From Alcanivorax sp. (GTDB taxonomy: Bacteria > Pseudomonadota > Gammaproteobacteria > Pseudomonadales > Alcanivoracaceae), in NCBI RefSeq assembly GCF_019431375.1, contig NZ_CP080267.1:558001-622000 (forward strand): a DNA stretch of 64,000 nt. The letters are read 5' to 3'. Below, in pieces: positions 54,481 to 62,956 of the stretch. The stretch's first letter is position 1; each line of letters starts with the position of its first letter. Under the pieces are notes generated by a model, which worked only from the letters and a program-made list of their open reading frames with translations, was not told the DNA's origin and ran no database searches. Made by a program: the position numbers and the translations under genes.

Positions 54481-54869
54481 GCATGGCAACCCTGGCGCCC
54501 TGGCTGGCCGTTGCCGGCGGCGGTGCCATTGGCGCTTGCCTGCGTTTCGCCACCAGCCTGTGGATTGGGGTACCGGCCATGCCGGCCTGGCCCTGGGCCA
54601 CCTTCGGGGTGAATCTGTTGGGCAGCTTTCTGTTCGGCTTTCTGGCCGTGGCTCTGGCCAGTTTGCCGGTGGGTGAGATCTGGCGTCTGGCCCTGATGAC
54701 CGGCATGCTCGGTGCCTTGACAACCTTTTCCACCTTTTCCTTCGAGCTGGTTCGATTGGTGGAAGTGAAAGCTTTCGGCATGGCGGCAGGCTACGGCCTG
54801 GCGTCGGTGCTGGTCTGTTTTTGTCTCGGCGGGCTGGGGTTGCTGCTGGGCCGGTTGGTTTTTGAATAA
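54477..54869 (+). CDS. crcB: Fluoride efflux channel CrcB (Fluc)
   Basis: 130 residues with four membrane helices. Typical Fluc blocks are GGGAIGACLRFATSLWIG, PWATFGVNLLGSFLFGFL with the pore Asn, and MTGMLGALTTFSTFSFELVR with the phenylalanine box. It exports fluoride as a dual-topology dimer. No fluoride riboswitch is expected or seen because it is internal to the lolA-rarA operon. Confidence 0.95.
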   Translation: MSMATLAPWLAVAGGGAIGACLRFATSLWIGVPAMPAWPWATFGVNLLGSFLFGFLAVALASLPVGEIWRLALMTGMLGALTTFSTFSFELVRLVEVKAFGMAAGYGLASVLVCFCLGGLGLLLGRLVFE

Positions 54870-54890
54870 CGACCGCCGAAAAAATACACC

Positions 54891-54969
54891 GTAGGAGCCA
54901 TGCTCGCATGGCGAACCGCCCGTCAGGGCGCTCTCGCGAGCAGGTTCGCCATGCAAGCATGGCTCCTAC
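54891..54969. repeat. REP-like palindrome, GTAGGAGCCATGCTCGC type
   Basis: 54891-54917 (gtaggagccatgctcgcatg, gcgaacc) is matched inversely by 54943-54969 with one base change. The inner part has a second small palindrome (gctctcgcgagc). It lies between crcB and serS. The start resembles the 447-513 element (GTAGGAGC), pointing to related families. Confidence 0.88.
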
Positions 54970-55041
54970 AGGAAAGAATCTTATCCGCGTCTTGCGCCAG
55001 GCATCTGGCGTCGGGCGTTTTTTGCTTGGAGTGAAACAAAC

Positions 55042-56334
55042 ATGCTGGATATTCGTGCCCTGCGTCAGGACGGTGAAGCCATCAAGGCGGCACTGGCCAA
55101 GCGTGGTTTTGACCTGGATCTGGACGCCTTTGCTGCCCTGGATGCCCGTCGCAAACAGGCGGACGTGCGCTCCCAGGATCTGCAGGCTGAGCGCAAGAAA
55201 GCGTCCAAGCAGGTGGGGCAGCTGATCCAGTCCGGCATGGATGTGGATCAGGCCAAGGCCCAGGTGGCCGAATCCCTGAAAACCATCGATCAGGAACTGG
55301 ATCAGGAAGTGGCCAACGCCAAAGCGATCCAGGAGGAAATCCGCGATTTTCTGATGGGCATCCCCAATGTGCCTCAGGACGCCGTACCCGCCGGCAATGA
55401 CGAAGACGACAACGTGGAAGTGCGCCAGTGGGGCACCCCCAAGACTTTTGCCTTCGAACCGAAGGATCACGTGGATGTTGGCGAGGCACTGGGGCAGGGT
55501 AGCCTCGATTTCGAGCGCGCTGCCAAACTGTCCGGCTCTCGTTTTGCGGTAATGACCGGTGGCCTGGCCCGTCTGCACCGGGCACTGATCGACTTCATGC
55601 TCGACACTCACAGCAGCGAACATGGTTACGAAGAAGTTTATGTACCTTATCTGGTAGGCCCGGAAGCCCTGCGTGGCACCGGCCAGCTGCCCAAATTCGC
55701 CGATGATCTGTTCAAGATGGAAGGCGAGCGGGAGTTGTACCTGATTCCCACCGCCGAGGTCCCGGTAACCAATCTGGCCGCTGACGAAATCATTGACGCG
55801 GAGGCGCTGCCCCGTCGCTATACCTGCCATACCCCCTGTTTCCGCTCCGAGGCAGGCAGCCATGGCAAGGACACCCGCGGCATGATCCGCCAGCATCAGT
55901 TCGAGAAGGTGGAGCTGGTGCAACTGGTACGTCCGGAAGAGTCCGATGCGGCGCTGGAAGCCCTGACCGGCCATGCGGAAGCGATTCTGCAGAAGCTGGA
56001 TCTGCCCTATCGGGTAGTGATCCTGTGCGGCGGAGACCTGGGCTTTTCTTCCTCCAAGACCTATGACATCGAGGTTTGGCTGCCCAGCCAGCAGCGCTAC
56101 CGGGAAATTTCCTCCTGCTCCAATTTCCGTGACTACCAGGCGCGCCGCATGCAGGCCCGCTGGCGCAACCCGGAAACCGGCAAGCCCGAACTGGTACATA
56201 CCTTGAATGGGTCTGGTCTGGCAGTAGGGCGTACACTGGTGGCGATCCTCGAGAACTATCAGAACGATGATGGTTCCGTGACCGTACCGGAGGCATTGCG
56301 CCCCTACATGAGAGGTCTTGAACGCCTGAAGTAG
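55042..56334 (+). CDS. serS: Seryl-tRNA synthetase
   Basis: 430 residues. The N-terminal coiled-coil arm starts MLDIRALRQDGEAIKAALAK and runs to about residue 100. Class II motif 2 is CHTPCFRSEAGSHGKDTRGM, with IRQHQFEKVELVQLVRPEES, and motif 3 is GSGLAVGRTLVAILENYQND. It charges tRNA-Ser. A tRNA-Ser(UGA) gene is also in this window. Confidence 0.97.
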   Translation: MLDIRALRQDGEAIKAALAKRGFDLDLDAFAALDARRKQADVRSQDLQAERKKASKQVGQLIQSGMDVDQAKAQVAESLKTIDQELDQEVANAKAIQEEIRDFLMGIPNVPQDAVPAGNDEDDNVEVRQWGTPKTFAFEPKDHVDVGEALGQGSLDFERAAKLSGSRFAVMTGGLARLHRALIDFMLDTHSSEHGYEEVYVPYLVGPEALRGTGQLPKFADDLFKMEGERELYLIPTAEVPVTNLAADEIIDAEALPRRYTCHTPCFRSEAGSHGKDTRGMIRQHQFEKVELVQLVRPEESDAALEALTGHAEAILQKLDLPYRVVILCGGDLGFSSSKTYDIEVWLPSQQRYREISSCSNFRDYQARRMQARWRNPETGKPELVHTLNGSGLAVGRTLVAILENYQNDDGSVTVPEALRPYMRGLERLK

Positions 56335-56465
56335 GGCAGTTCTGCCGTGACCGGTGACGATGCGCATTGGCCATCATCGCCGGGCAGAAACCCAGGGAAG
56401 CCAGGGTTTCTGGTGTCTGCGGCAGGTGTCATACATCCGGCGTCAGGCGTTTACAGGGAGCAGTC

Positions 56466-57857
56466 ATGGAATTCCTACCAATTAGCTGGCGTCTGCAGGG
56501 CAAATCGGCCCTGCTTGTTGGCGGCGGCGAAGTCGCCCTGCGCAAGGGGCGCCTGCTGCACCGTTCGGGTGCAAAGGTAAGTGTGGTTGCGCCCGAAGTG
56601 TGCGCGGAATTGTGCGACATTGCGGAGCAAAGTGGGGGCGACATCCGTGAGCGCTCCTTCGAGACGGCGGATCTGGAAGGCCAGGCCCTGGTGATTGGTG
56701 CCACCGACGATGCAGCGGTGAACGCTGCAGTGGCACAACAGGCCCAGGCGAAAGGATTGCCGGTCAATGTGGTGGACAATCCCTCCCTGGGTGACTTCAT
56801 CTTCCCGGCCATCGTGGACCGTTCCCCGGTGCTGATCAGTATCAGCTCCTCCGGTGCCTCCCCGGTGCTGGCGCGCAAACTGCGCAGCCAGCTGGAGTCT
56901 TCGCTGCCGGCTCGCTGGGGGCGTCTGGCAGACCTGATGGCGAAATTCCGCCAGCCCCTCAAGGACAAGCTCGACAATGTGGGTGCCCGTCGTCTGTTCT
57001 GGGAGCAGGCGTTGGAGGGACCGCTGGTCGAGAAGGTCATGGCCGGCAAGGACAGCGAAGCGGAAACCCTGCTCAGCGAAGCCATTGATCAGGCTGATGC
57101 CAGCCGCCTCAGCCGTGGCGAGGTGTACCTGGTGGGTGCCGGCCCCGGCGACCCGGACTTGCTTACCTTCCGCGCCCTGCGCCTGCTGCAGAAAGCCGAT
57201 GTGGTGCTCTACGATCGTCTGGTGGGGCCGGGCATTGTGGACCTGGCTCGCCGGGATGCGGAAATGGTCTATGTGGGCAAGGCCCGTGATAAGCACGCCT
57301 TGCCCCAGGACAACATCAACGAACTGCTGGTGCACTACGCTAAACAGGGCAAGAAGGTGTGTCGGCTGAAAGGCGGGGATCCGTTTATCTTCGGGCGCGG
57401 TGGCGAGGAAATCGACCTGATCGTGGCCGAGGGCATCGACTTTCAGGTGGTGCCGGGCATCACCGCCGCCAGTGGCTGTGCCGCCTATGCCGGGATCCCG
57501 CTGACCCATCGTGATCATGCACAATCCGTTCGCTTCGTCACTGGCCATCGCAAGGATGGCTCCGTGGACCTGGATTGGCAGCATCTGGTCAGTGAAACCG
57601 AAACGGTGGTGTTCTACATGGGCCTGGTGGGCCTGCGGCAGATTTGCAGCAAGCTGATGGAGCATGGGCGCGCCGGTGATACGCCGATAGCCCTGGTGTC
57701 GCGCGGCACTACCAATCTCCAGGAAGTGATCACCGGGACGCTGGATAGCCTGGCGGATCAGATCGAAGGGCGGGAGATTCATGCGCCCACGTTGATCATT
57801 GTCGGCAGTGTGGTGAGCCTGCATTCGCAGTTTGAATGGTTTAAAAAAAGCAGTTAA
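56466..57857 (+). CDS. cysG: Siroheme synthase (multifunctional CysG)
   Basis: 463 residues from the ATG at 56466 with AGGGAG upstream. The N-half (about 1-210) is the precorrin-2 dehydrogenase/ferrochelatase with ALLVGGGEVALRKGRLLHRS and ISISSSGASPVLARKLRSQL. The C-half is the uroporphyrinogen-III methyltransferase with YLVGAGPGDPDLLTFRALRL, VCRLKGGDPFIFGRGGEEID and VFYMGLVGLRQICSKLMEHG. It makes siroheme. The stop TAA comes from the following heptamer array. Confidence 0.96.
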   Translation: MEFLPISWRLQGKSALLVGGGEVALRKGRLLHRSGAKVSVVAPEVCAELCDIAEQSGGDIRERSFETADLEGQALVIGATDDAAVNAAVAQQAQAKGLPVNVVDNPSLGDFIFPAIVDRSPVLISISSSGASPVLARKLRSQLESSLPARWGRLADLMAKFRQPLKDKLDNVGARRLFWEQALEGPLVEKVMAGKDSEAETLLSEAIDQADASRLSRGEVYLVGAGPGDPDLLTFRALRLLQKADVVLYDRLVGPGIVDLARRDAEMVYVGKARDKHALPQDNINELLVHYAKQGKKVCRLKGGDPFIFGRGGEEIDLIVAEGIDFQVVPGITAASGCAAYAGIPLTHRDHAQSVRFVTGHRKDGSVDLDWQHLVSETETVVFYMGLVGLRQICSKLMEHGRAGDTPIALVSRGTTNLQEVITGTLDSLADQIEGREIHAPTLIIVGSVVSLHSQFEWFKKSS

Positions 57858-58008
57858 TAGTTAACAGTGAATAGTGAATAGTTACGCGGTCACGCGTATG
57901 GGGTTTTCAGACAAAGAAGCCGCGACCATGCCATGGTCGCGGCTTCTTGCTTTCAAAACAGAGGGTTCTCTCGCGACGTTATTAATTATTCATTATTAAC
58001 TATTAATT
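57851..58008. repeat. Inverted heptamer-array element, GTTAACA/GTGAATA family (copy 3)
   Basis: The left arm is GTTAATA, GTTAACA, GTGAATA, GTGAATA, GTTA (from 57853). The right arm read on the minus strand is ATTAATA, GTTAATA, ATGAATA, ATTAATA. The terminator at 57914-57948 lies between. Both the cysG and the ybiB stops are inside the arms. Confidence 0.88.
57914..57948. terminator. Bidirectional hairpin between cysG and ybiB
   Basis: A perfect 17-bp palindrome with a one-base centre: AAGAAGCCGCGACCATG / CATGGTCGCGGCTTCTT, with AAA and TTT edges. Confidence 0.88.
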
Positions 58009-59007
58009 TCTTCCCGATAAACCTTGCTTGTTCCGGTTAAGCCATAACTCCCGGGCCTGTTGCTGGGCCTGTTCCAGGCTTTCCGCCCGGTCCAACCCCC
58101 ATAGCGCTACCGCGACGGTCTGAATTACCGCATTCTCGCCATAGTCATCGCTCTGCTCGCCACGCCATACCGCCAGCACTGTTTGTGCGTCCGGCTCGCC
58201 TGGAGGTGTTTGTCGTGCCATGACGTTGTCCAGAACGGCTGCGCCTTCCAGATGTTCTCCGTGGCGGATGCCGGTGATCTGGGTGCGGGCATCCGGGCGG
58301 ATTTCCAGTTCGCCGCCTTCGCCCTTGAACAACAACAGATCCTGATCACCGGCCAGGTCGGCGGCGCCCTGGTGCAGTTCGATATAGGCCGGGTGGAAGA
58401 CGCTCTGCATGGACAGAGGGGCCTTGGCTGGATTGAGGCTGCGAGCCAGGGTGTTAATGGGGGAGCGCAGGCCAAGAAAATAGCGCAGGGTCAGCAGGCG
58501 CGAAAGCGGCGCGCAGAAGGTCTCCAGGGGCAAATAAGCCAGGTCGTGCTGATCCAGGTGCGCAGCGGCTTCCCGGGGAGAGTTGGCCACTGGCAGGCCC
58601 AGCTGTGGCAGAAGCTGATCGCTATAGACCCGGTTGGGGGTATGGGCGGGGCCACCGTGGAGCAGGGTGCGGATGCCCTGGCTGGCCAGCAATAGCGCTG
58701 CCAGAAGGTACCAGGGGTGATGTTTCTTCTTGCCCGCATAGCTGGGCCAGTCCAGCTGTACGTCCGGCAGGGTCGCCAGCGCCTGGTAACAGACCGGGCG
58801 GCAGGCATCCAGAAAGCCAGCCAGCTCCTCCGGGGTTTCTTCCTTCACCCGCAGCAGCATCAGGAAAGCACCAAGCTGGATATCCTCCACCTGGCCATCA
58901 AGGATTGCCTGCATGGCCTCCCGGGCTTCTTCCCGGGTGAGACTGCGCCTGGCTCGTTTACCGCGGCCAAGCGTCCGTACAAAGGGTGCAAAAGCATGTT
59001 CAGTCAT
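58003..59007 (-). CDS. ybiB: YbiB-family (TrpD2-like) DNA-binding protein
   Basis: 334 residues. The anthranilate-phosphoribosyltransferase fold is visible: RGKRARRSLTREEAREAMQA, ILDGQVEDIQLGAFLMLLRV, LDWPSYAGKKKHHPWYLLAA, HGGPAHTPNRVYSDQLLPQL and LLLFKGEGGELEIRPDARTQ. The PRPP and anthranilate residues of TrpD are not conserved. TrpD2/YbiB binds nucleic acid and is linked to stress. It lies next to tusB, as in Pseudomonas. Confidence 0.88.
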   Translation of the reverse strand: MTEHAFAPFVRTLGRGKRARRSLTREEAREAMQAILDGQVEDIQLGAFLMLLRVKEETPEELAGFLDACRPVCYQALATLPDVQLDWPSYAGKKKHHPWYLLAALLLASQGIRTLLHGGPAHTPNRVYSDQLLPQLGLPVANSPREAAAHLDQHDLAYLPLETFCAPLSRLLTLRYFLGLRSPINTLARSLNPAKAPLSMQSVFHPAYIELHQGAADLAGDQDLLLFKGEGGELEIRPDARTQITGIRHGEHLEGAAVLDNVMARQTPPGEPDAQTVLAVWRGEQSDDYGENAVIQTVAVALWGLDRAESLEQAQQQARELWLNRNKQGLSGRN

Positions 59008-59076
59008 GATTAACCTCGAAGATGCCGACGCATCAGGCGTGCACGTGCGCGTGCTGTCGTGCGAATGAGCGCTATA

Positions 59077-59328
59077 TCAATACCAGCTGGTACAGGGGCC
59101 GTGTTCGGCGACCAGCTCCAGCAGGTGGGTATGGTCGATAACGGGCAGTGGGCTGTCCGGCAGGGCCAGCACGGGATGCTGTAACAGGTAGCCGTCGCCT
59201 TTCAGTGATAACCCTGAAGCAAACAACAGGCCAGCATCGCTGAACACACAGATATCGCCTTCCTGGTAGAGGGCCTCGAATGCCTGGCGCTGGGGGCTGT
59301 CGGGGGTAAAACCTATCAGGTGAATCAT
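59077..59328 (-). CDS. tusB: Sulfur relay protein TusB (DsrH family)
   Basis: 83 residues, smaller than E. coli TusB (95). It reads MIHLIGFTPDSPQRQAFEAL, YQEGDICVFSDAGLLFASGL and HTHLLELVAEHGPCTSWY, matching the DsrH pattern with its terminal C..SWY. It is part of the TusBCD hexamer that passes sulfur from TusA to TusE. The tusE gene, usually just downstream, is not here. Confidence 0.85.
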   Translation of the reverse strand: MIHLIGFTPDSPQRQAFEALYQEGDICVFSDAGLLFASGLSLKGDGYLLQHPVLALPDSPLPVIDHTHLLELVAEHGPCTSWY

Positions 59329-59338
59329 TTAGCGTCTC

Positions 59339-59641
59339 TCAGAACACCAGAATCTGACTGCACTGATCACGCAGTGTTAGCAGGGCCTGGGAATCCAGGG
59401 TCTCCAGGGGGACTGGTGCGGTTGGTGCCGGGGCGTCGGTAACGCAGCGTACGCCGAAGTCCGGCAACTGCGCCAGGCTGTCGCTGGGCGCCAGTTGCAA
59501 CTGATGCAGGCAGTCACTGGTCAGCCACAGGGTCGTGGGCTGCCCAAACGCTGCGCCGGTGAGCAGCATATCCAGGGTTTCCTGGAATTGGCTGGACAAC
59601 GGCGCATTGCCACTGGCGATATAGAGAATCTGATTAGCCAA
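59339..59641 (-). CDS. tusC: Sulfur relay protein TusC (DsrF family)
   Basis: 100 residues from a TTG (ttggctaatcag) that overlaps the tusD stop by 8 bp. It reads ILYIASGNAPLSSQFQETLD, MLLTGAAFGQPTTLWLTSDC and FGVRCVTDAPAPT, and is shorter than the usual 115-120. The DsrE/F-like fold is plausible. No ATG is available near the start, so the TTG choice rests on tight coupling with tusD. Confidence 0.8.
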   Translation of the reverse strand: MANQILYIASGNAPLSSQFQETLDMLLTGAAFGQPTTLWLTSDCLHQLQLAPSDSLAQLPDFGVRCVTDAPAPTAPVPLETLDSQALLTLRDQCSQILVF

Positions 59642-59993
59642 ACTGTATCACCCGGTCGCTGTTGATCAGGGCATCTGCCCACTGGCCCAGCCCGGCCAGG
59701 GTGAAGCCGTCGGCCAGGGTGTCTGGTACTACGCCCCGACGCTGGGCAGCACCCACGCAAACCACCGCATCGATCGGATTGTCACCGAGCCATTGCTGCC
59801 ATTGCTGGGCGGCACTGGCCTGGTCACCATCAGCACTCCAGGCATATCGATTCGCCAGGTGCACGGCATCCCGGTAGAAAAAGAGGCGATAAAGCTGGTG
59901 ATCAGGGTGGCCCAGCAGGGCTTGGGCAGTGTGGAGAGCGGTCAATGCAGCGGCGGAATCCGCCGCTGCGTTGACCAGAAGGGCAAATCGCAT
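59634..59993 (-). CDS. tusD: Sulfurtransferase TusD (DsrE family)
   Basis: 119 residues from the ATG at 59991-59993. FALLVNAAADSAAALTALHT, then LYRLFFYRDAVHLANRYAWS and the active-site cysteine in AVVCVGAAQRRGVV (family Cys78 equivalent). It accepts sulfur from TusA. The ATGA overlap with yccA shows cotranslation. Confidence 0.9.
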   Translation of the reverse strand: MRFALLVNAAADSAAALTALHTAQALLGHPDHQLYRLFFYRDAVHLANRYAWSADGDQASAAQQWQQWLGDNPIDAVVCVGAAQRRGVVPDTLADGFTLAGLGQWADALINSDRVIQFG

Positions 59994-60670
59994 CAATCGT
60001 CGCCGAGGGCGGTGAGCAGGTGCAGCAGGGACATGAACAGGTTATACAGGGACACGAACAGGGTCACCGTGGCCATGATGTAGTTGGTCTCGCCGCCGTG
60101 GATGATGGCACTGGTCTGCCACATGATCAGCATGGAAGACAGCAGTACGAAGGCGGCGGAGATCGCCAGGGCCAGTGCCGGAATGGCGAAGAAGATATTG
60201 GCGATGGCAGCAACAAAGGCCACCAGAATGCCGACCATGATGAAGTTGGTCAGGAAGCTGAAATCCTTCTTGGTTACCAGGGCGATGGCAGACATGACCA
60301 CGAAGATACCCGCGGTGCCGCCCAGAGCCATGGTGACGGTTCCCATACCACCGGGCATTTGCGCGTACATGTTGATGATCGGGCCGGTGGTAAAGCCCAG
60401 CCAGCCGGTCAGAGCGAACACAGCCAGAATGCCCCAGGCGCTGTTGCGGAGCATGTTGGTGGCGAACAGCAGGCCGAAGTAAACACCGATGGTGAGCCAT
60501 ACGTTGATAAAGCCGATGTTGCTGGCCATGGCAAACCAGGACGCGCCGGTGGCGACAATCAGTGACAGCCCCAGCAGCATGTAGGTGTTCTTCAATACCT
60601 GGGCCGCACGTTCCCCGGTGACGGCAGCGCCGTGGGAGGAGACGGAATAGGGGTTAGTCGGGTTATTCAT
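59993..60670 (-). CDS. yccA: Bax-inhibitor-1-family membrane protein (YccA)
   Basis: 225 residues from the ATG at 60668-60670. Seven hydrophobic helices, beginning VLKNTYMLLGLSLIVATGAS and ending LFVSLYNLFMSLLHLLTALG with the BI-1 C-terminus. YccA interacts with FtsH in E. coli and blocks degradation of SecY. In Pseudomonas it also precedes tusDCB. Confidence 0.93.
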   Translation of the reverse strand: MNNPTNPYSVSSHGAAVTGERAAQVLKNTYMLLGLSLIVATGASWFAMASNIGFINVWLTIGVYFGLLFATNMLRNSAWGILAVFALTGWLGFTTGPIINMYAQMPGGMGTVTMALGGTAGIFVVMSAIALVTKKDFSFLTNFIMVGILVAFVAAIANIFFAIPALALAISAAFVLLSSMLIMWQTSAIIHGGETNYIMATVTLFVSLYNLFMSLLHLLTALGDD

Positions 60671-60900
60671 GTGTTTGCACTCATCCTTGCGAATTGTTCC
60701 TGTGATAATAAGGGCGGTAACGCCAAAATCAAGCGAAGAAACAAGGGAAAAAGCCTTATTTTTTGCGGCTCGGCAGGCTATCGCGGTGGGACGGGCCCTG
60801 TGGGCGCTTTTGTGAAGCAAATCTCGGGAGAGAGGCAAATATTGTCATACCCTCGTAATGAATAACGAGTGGCCGCTAATAGGTCGCCGCGGGGGAAATA

Positions 60901-61608
60901 ATGACAACACTCGGTCTGGCTCCGAAGGAGGAGTCGATACAGATTCATGCCGTCAGCACCGGTGACGATATCCATCAGGCATTGCTGGCTGTGCCTGCCG
61001 AGTCGGACTGGAAAGCGGAAATGGTTTTCCTTCAGGCGCCAGGTTGGTGGCGTCCCCGGCGCCAGCTGACTCTCTTTAATGGTCGTTACCTGGAGTGGCG
61101 CGAGAGAAAAGGGCGAAGCGACTCCGCCAGGGTGATCAATCTGGCGTTCGTGAAGCCGGAACCGATACTTCAGAGAACGCTAGCGTGGTGTTCCATAACG
61201 GTAATGGCGTTGGCAGCCTTGGTTACCGGCTTATCGGTCCATGCGGCCTGGTTACCTGGGATGATCGGGGGCGCTTTGCTGGTGTTGCTGTCCGGGTTGA
61301 ACAGTCTGCGCTGTTCCAGCGCCAGCTTTCAGTTTGTCACTCGCCACGGTGGTGCCCCGGTATTTGCGCTTTACCGCCAGCGAGGCGACCGCGAACGTGT
61401 CGAAAAAGTCCTCAAGGCAATTGGTGTACGTGGGCAGAAAGCCTGGACCCTGTTGCCCAAGGGGAAGGCACGTCTGGCAGCAGAGGTGGCAGAGCATCGA
61501 CGGCTGGCAGATTCTGGTTGTTTATCGCGGGATACCTACGAAGCGGCAAAGCAGCGAATTTTTTCCCGTTATGCCAAAGGAGCAGCAGTTCGTCCTGCTT
61601 CTGGTTAA
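60901..61608 (+). CDS. Hypothetical membrane protein with SHOCT-like tail
   Basis: 235 residues with GGGGGAAAT upstream of the ATG. The N-half is soluble (MVFLQAPGWWRPRRQLTLFN). Two hydrophobic segments lie at about 95-115 and 118-136. The C-terminal region (AAEVAEHRRLADSGCLSRDT, then YEAAKQRIFSRY) has the spacing of a SHOCT short-helix motif. I recognise no wider family. It has no operon partner. Confidence 0.65.
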   Translation: MTTLGLAPKEESIQIHAVSTGDDIHQALLAVPAESDWKAEMVFLQAPGWWRPRRQLTLFNGRYLEWRERKGRSDSARVINLAFVKPEPILQRTLAWCSITVMALAALVTGLSVHAAWLPGMIGGALLVLLSGLNSLRCSSASFQFVTRHGGAPVFALYRQRGDRERVEKVLKAIGVRGQKAWTLLPKGKARLAAEVAEHRRLADSGCLSRDTYEAAKQRIFSRYAKGAAVRPASG

Positions 61609-61645
61609 GTTTCAACCATTTGCCGGGCAGATTTGCGTACCGCGA

Positions 61646-61673
61646 TTGACTGACCTTATCGCTCATGTATTAT
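61646..61673 (+). promoter_or_regulatory. Probable sigma-70 promoter of tRNA-Ser
   Basis: TTGACT (61646-61651), 16-base spacer, TATTAT (61668-61673). The mature tRNA begins 14 bases later. Confidence 0.6.
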
Positions 61674-61686
61674 TGCTGGCCTGTCC

Positions 61687-61774
61687 GGAGGGGTGGCAGA
61701 GTGGCCGAATGCACCGGTCTTGAAAACCGGCGACGGGAGACCGTCCGTGGGTTCAAATCCCACCCCCTCCGCCA
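61687..61774 (+). tRNA. tRNA-Ser (anticodon UGA)
   Basis: 88 bases with encoded CCA. The acceptor stem GGAGGGG/CCCCTCC pairs fully. The anticodon stem CCGGT/ACCGG encloses loop CTTGAAA with TGA at 61721-61723. A long variable arm (cgacgggagaccgtc) is typical of serine tRNAs, and the T-loop is GTTCAAATC. It decodes UCA and related codons. Confidence 0.98.
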
Positions 61775-61781
61775 AACAAGA

Positions 61782-61813
61782 AGCCCGTGCTCATAAGAGC
61801 GCGGGCTTTTTTT
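61782..61813 (+). terminator. Terminator of tRNA-Ser
   Basis: AGCCCGTGCTC-ataa-GAGCGCGGGCT (one T-G pair) followed by T7. Confidence 0.92.
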
Positions 61814-61867
61814 ATGGCCAATCGCGCAACGTAAACGCCCGAGCGGCGAAGAAGGGGCGGTAGCGGG

Positions 61868-61933
61868 TTACGAGTTACGACAAGCGAAAGTCAAAACCGG
61901 TGTTGATTTTCGCTCCTTGCTCCTCGTAACTCT
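61868..61933. repeat. Inverted heptamer array, CGAGTNA family (copy 3)
   Basis: The left arm is TTACGAG, TTACGAC, AAGCGAA. The right arm is TTTTCGC, TCCTTGC, TCCTCGT, AACTC. The arms flank a 17-base spacer with no terminator. It lies between the tRNA terminator and the ArsA-like gene, which are convergent. Confidence 0.78.
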
Positions 61934-61939
61934 GCGCGT

Positions 61940-62956
61940 CTATATCGTCGGTTCCAGCAACGCCGCAAACTCCTGCAGCCCGTCCAGTCCCTGAATATCG
62001 TCTTCCAACAACGGCAACTGGATTCTGGGCAGCCCCTTGAGCGCCTCATCCAATTCGATCATGTGTCGCTGCTGTCGAGCCAGGCGGGCGGCGAAGAAGG
62101 CACTGTCGGCGGCATCCGGGAGGACCCGGTTGACGATGGCGCCGGCCACCGGGATGTGGCTGTCGCGCAGGGTGGCGACGGCCCGGGCGGTTTCCAGGAT
62201 GGGTAGACGTTCCGGGGTCAGAACAAACAGGAAGGCGGTGTGGTCCGGGTCGCTGAGCTGTCTGCGGGTGCGGTGGAACAGGCGCTGCCTGGCCAGCAGC
62301 GTCTCTGCCACCTCCCGGCTCCGCGGGTCCAGATCGGCGGTGGCATGTTCGGTGGGGTCCTGCAGCGGGCTGTCCAGATCCTTGCCGGGTGTCAGGTGAC
62401 CCAGCACCTTGCCCAGCTTGCGAGCCTTTTCATTGTGACGTAGCAGGCCATCGGTCCAGGCGGCCATCACTTCCGGCAGGCTCAGCAGACGCAGGGTGTG
62501 GCCGGTTGGCGCAGTATCGAAAATTAGCAGGTCGTAGTCGCGGCTGTCTTCATCAATGATGCGGGCGATTCGCTCCAGCAGGGCGGCTTCCTGGGCACCG
62601 GGAGACTGGCGGCTCAGGCGTAGCTGTTTTTCCAGCTCGCGGACCTGGTCCGGGCCCGCAAAGCGACGCATCTGGGCACTGACCCGGTCCAGGTAGGCAT
62701 CCACTTCCTGGTCTGGATCCATTTCCAGGGCCACCAGGTTCGGAGCCAGGCGGGTGGGGTGGTTGCCGATGGGGCGGGCGAAGGCATCGGCCAGGCTGTG
62801 GGCCGGATCAGTGGACACCAGCAGCACCCGGCGCCCCTGTTCGGCGGCGCGCAGGGCCAGGGCAGAGGCGGTGGTGGTCTTTCCCACGCCGCCCTTGCCG
62901 CCGACCATTAGCAGGGATTTTTCCGCCAGCAGGTTGTCCAGATTCAATGAAGGCAT
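61940..62956 (-). CDS. ArsA/GET3-like ATPase
   Basis: 338 residues. The deviant Walker A is MVGGKGGVGKTTTASALALR (signature K at about 21, P-loop 19-27). Others are LLVSTDPAHSLADAFARP, YDLLIFDTAPTGHTLRLLSL (switch II) and AFLFVLTPERLPILETARAV. It matches ArsA/TRC40 ATPases but contains only one half. It overlaps the upstream 89-aa gene by 4 bp. No arsenical pump or metalloregulator is nearby, so arsenite export is unlikely. A role with the CC protein and CstA is suggested by the operon. Confidence 0.88.
   Translation of the reverse strand: MPSLNLDNLLAEKSLLMVGGKGGVGKTTTASALALRAAEQGRRVLLVSTDPAHSLADAFARPIGNHPTRLAPNLVALEMDPDQEVDAYLDRVSAQMRRFAGPDQVRELEKQLRLSRQSPGAQEAALLERIARIIDEDSRDYDLLIFDTAPTGHTLRLLSLPEVMAAWTDGLLRHNEKARKLGKVLGHLTPGKDLDSPLQDPTEHATADLDPRSREVAETLLARQRLFHRTRRQLSDPDHTAFLFVLTPERLPILETARAVATLRDSHIPVAGAIVNRVLPDAADSAFFAARLARQQRHMIELDEALKGLPRIQLPLLEDDIQGLDGLQEFAALLEPTI

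Noticed and set aside
53638..56367. A 909-codon open frame on the minus strand
   Set aside because: It lies opposite rarA, crcB and serS, all clearly real, and its sequence is low-complexity with no domain.
61940..62956. Arsenic resistance determinant
   Set aside because: No ArsB, ArsC, ArsD or ArsR is nearby, and the ATPase has only one nucleotide domain in an operon with CstA.
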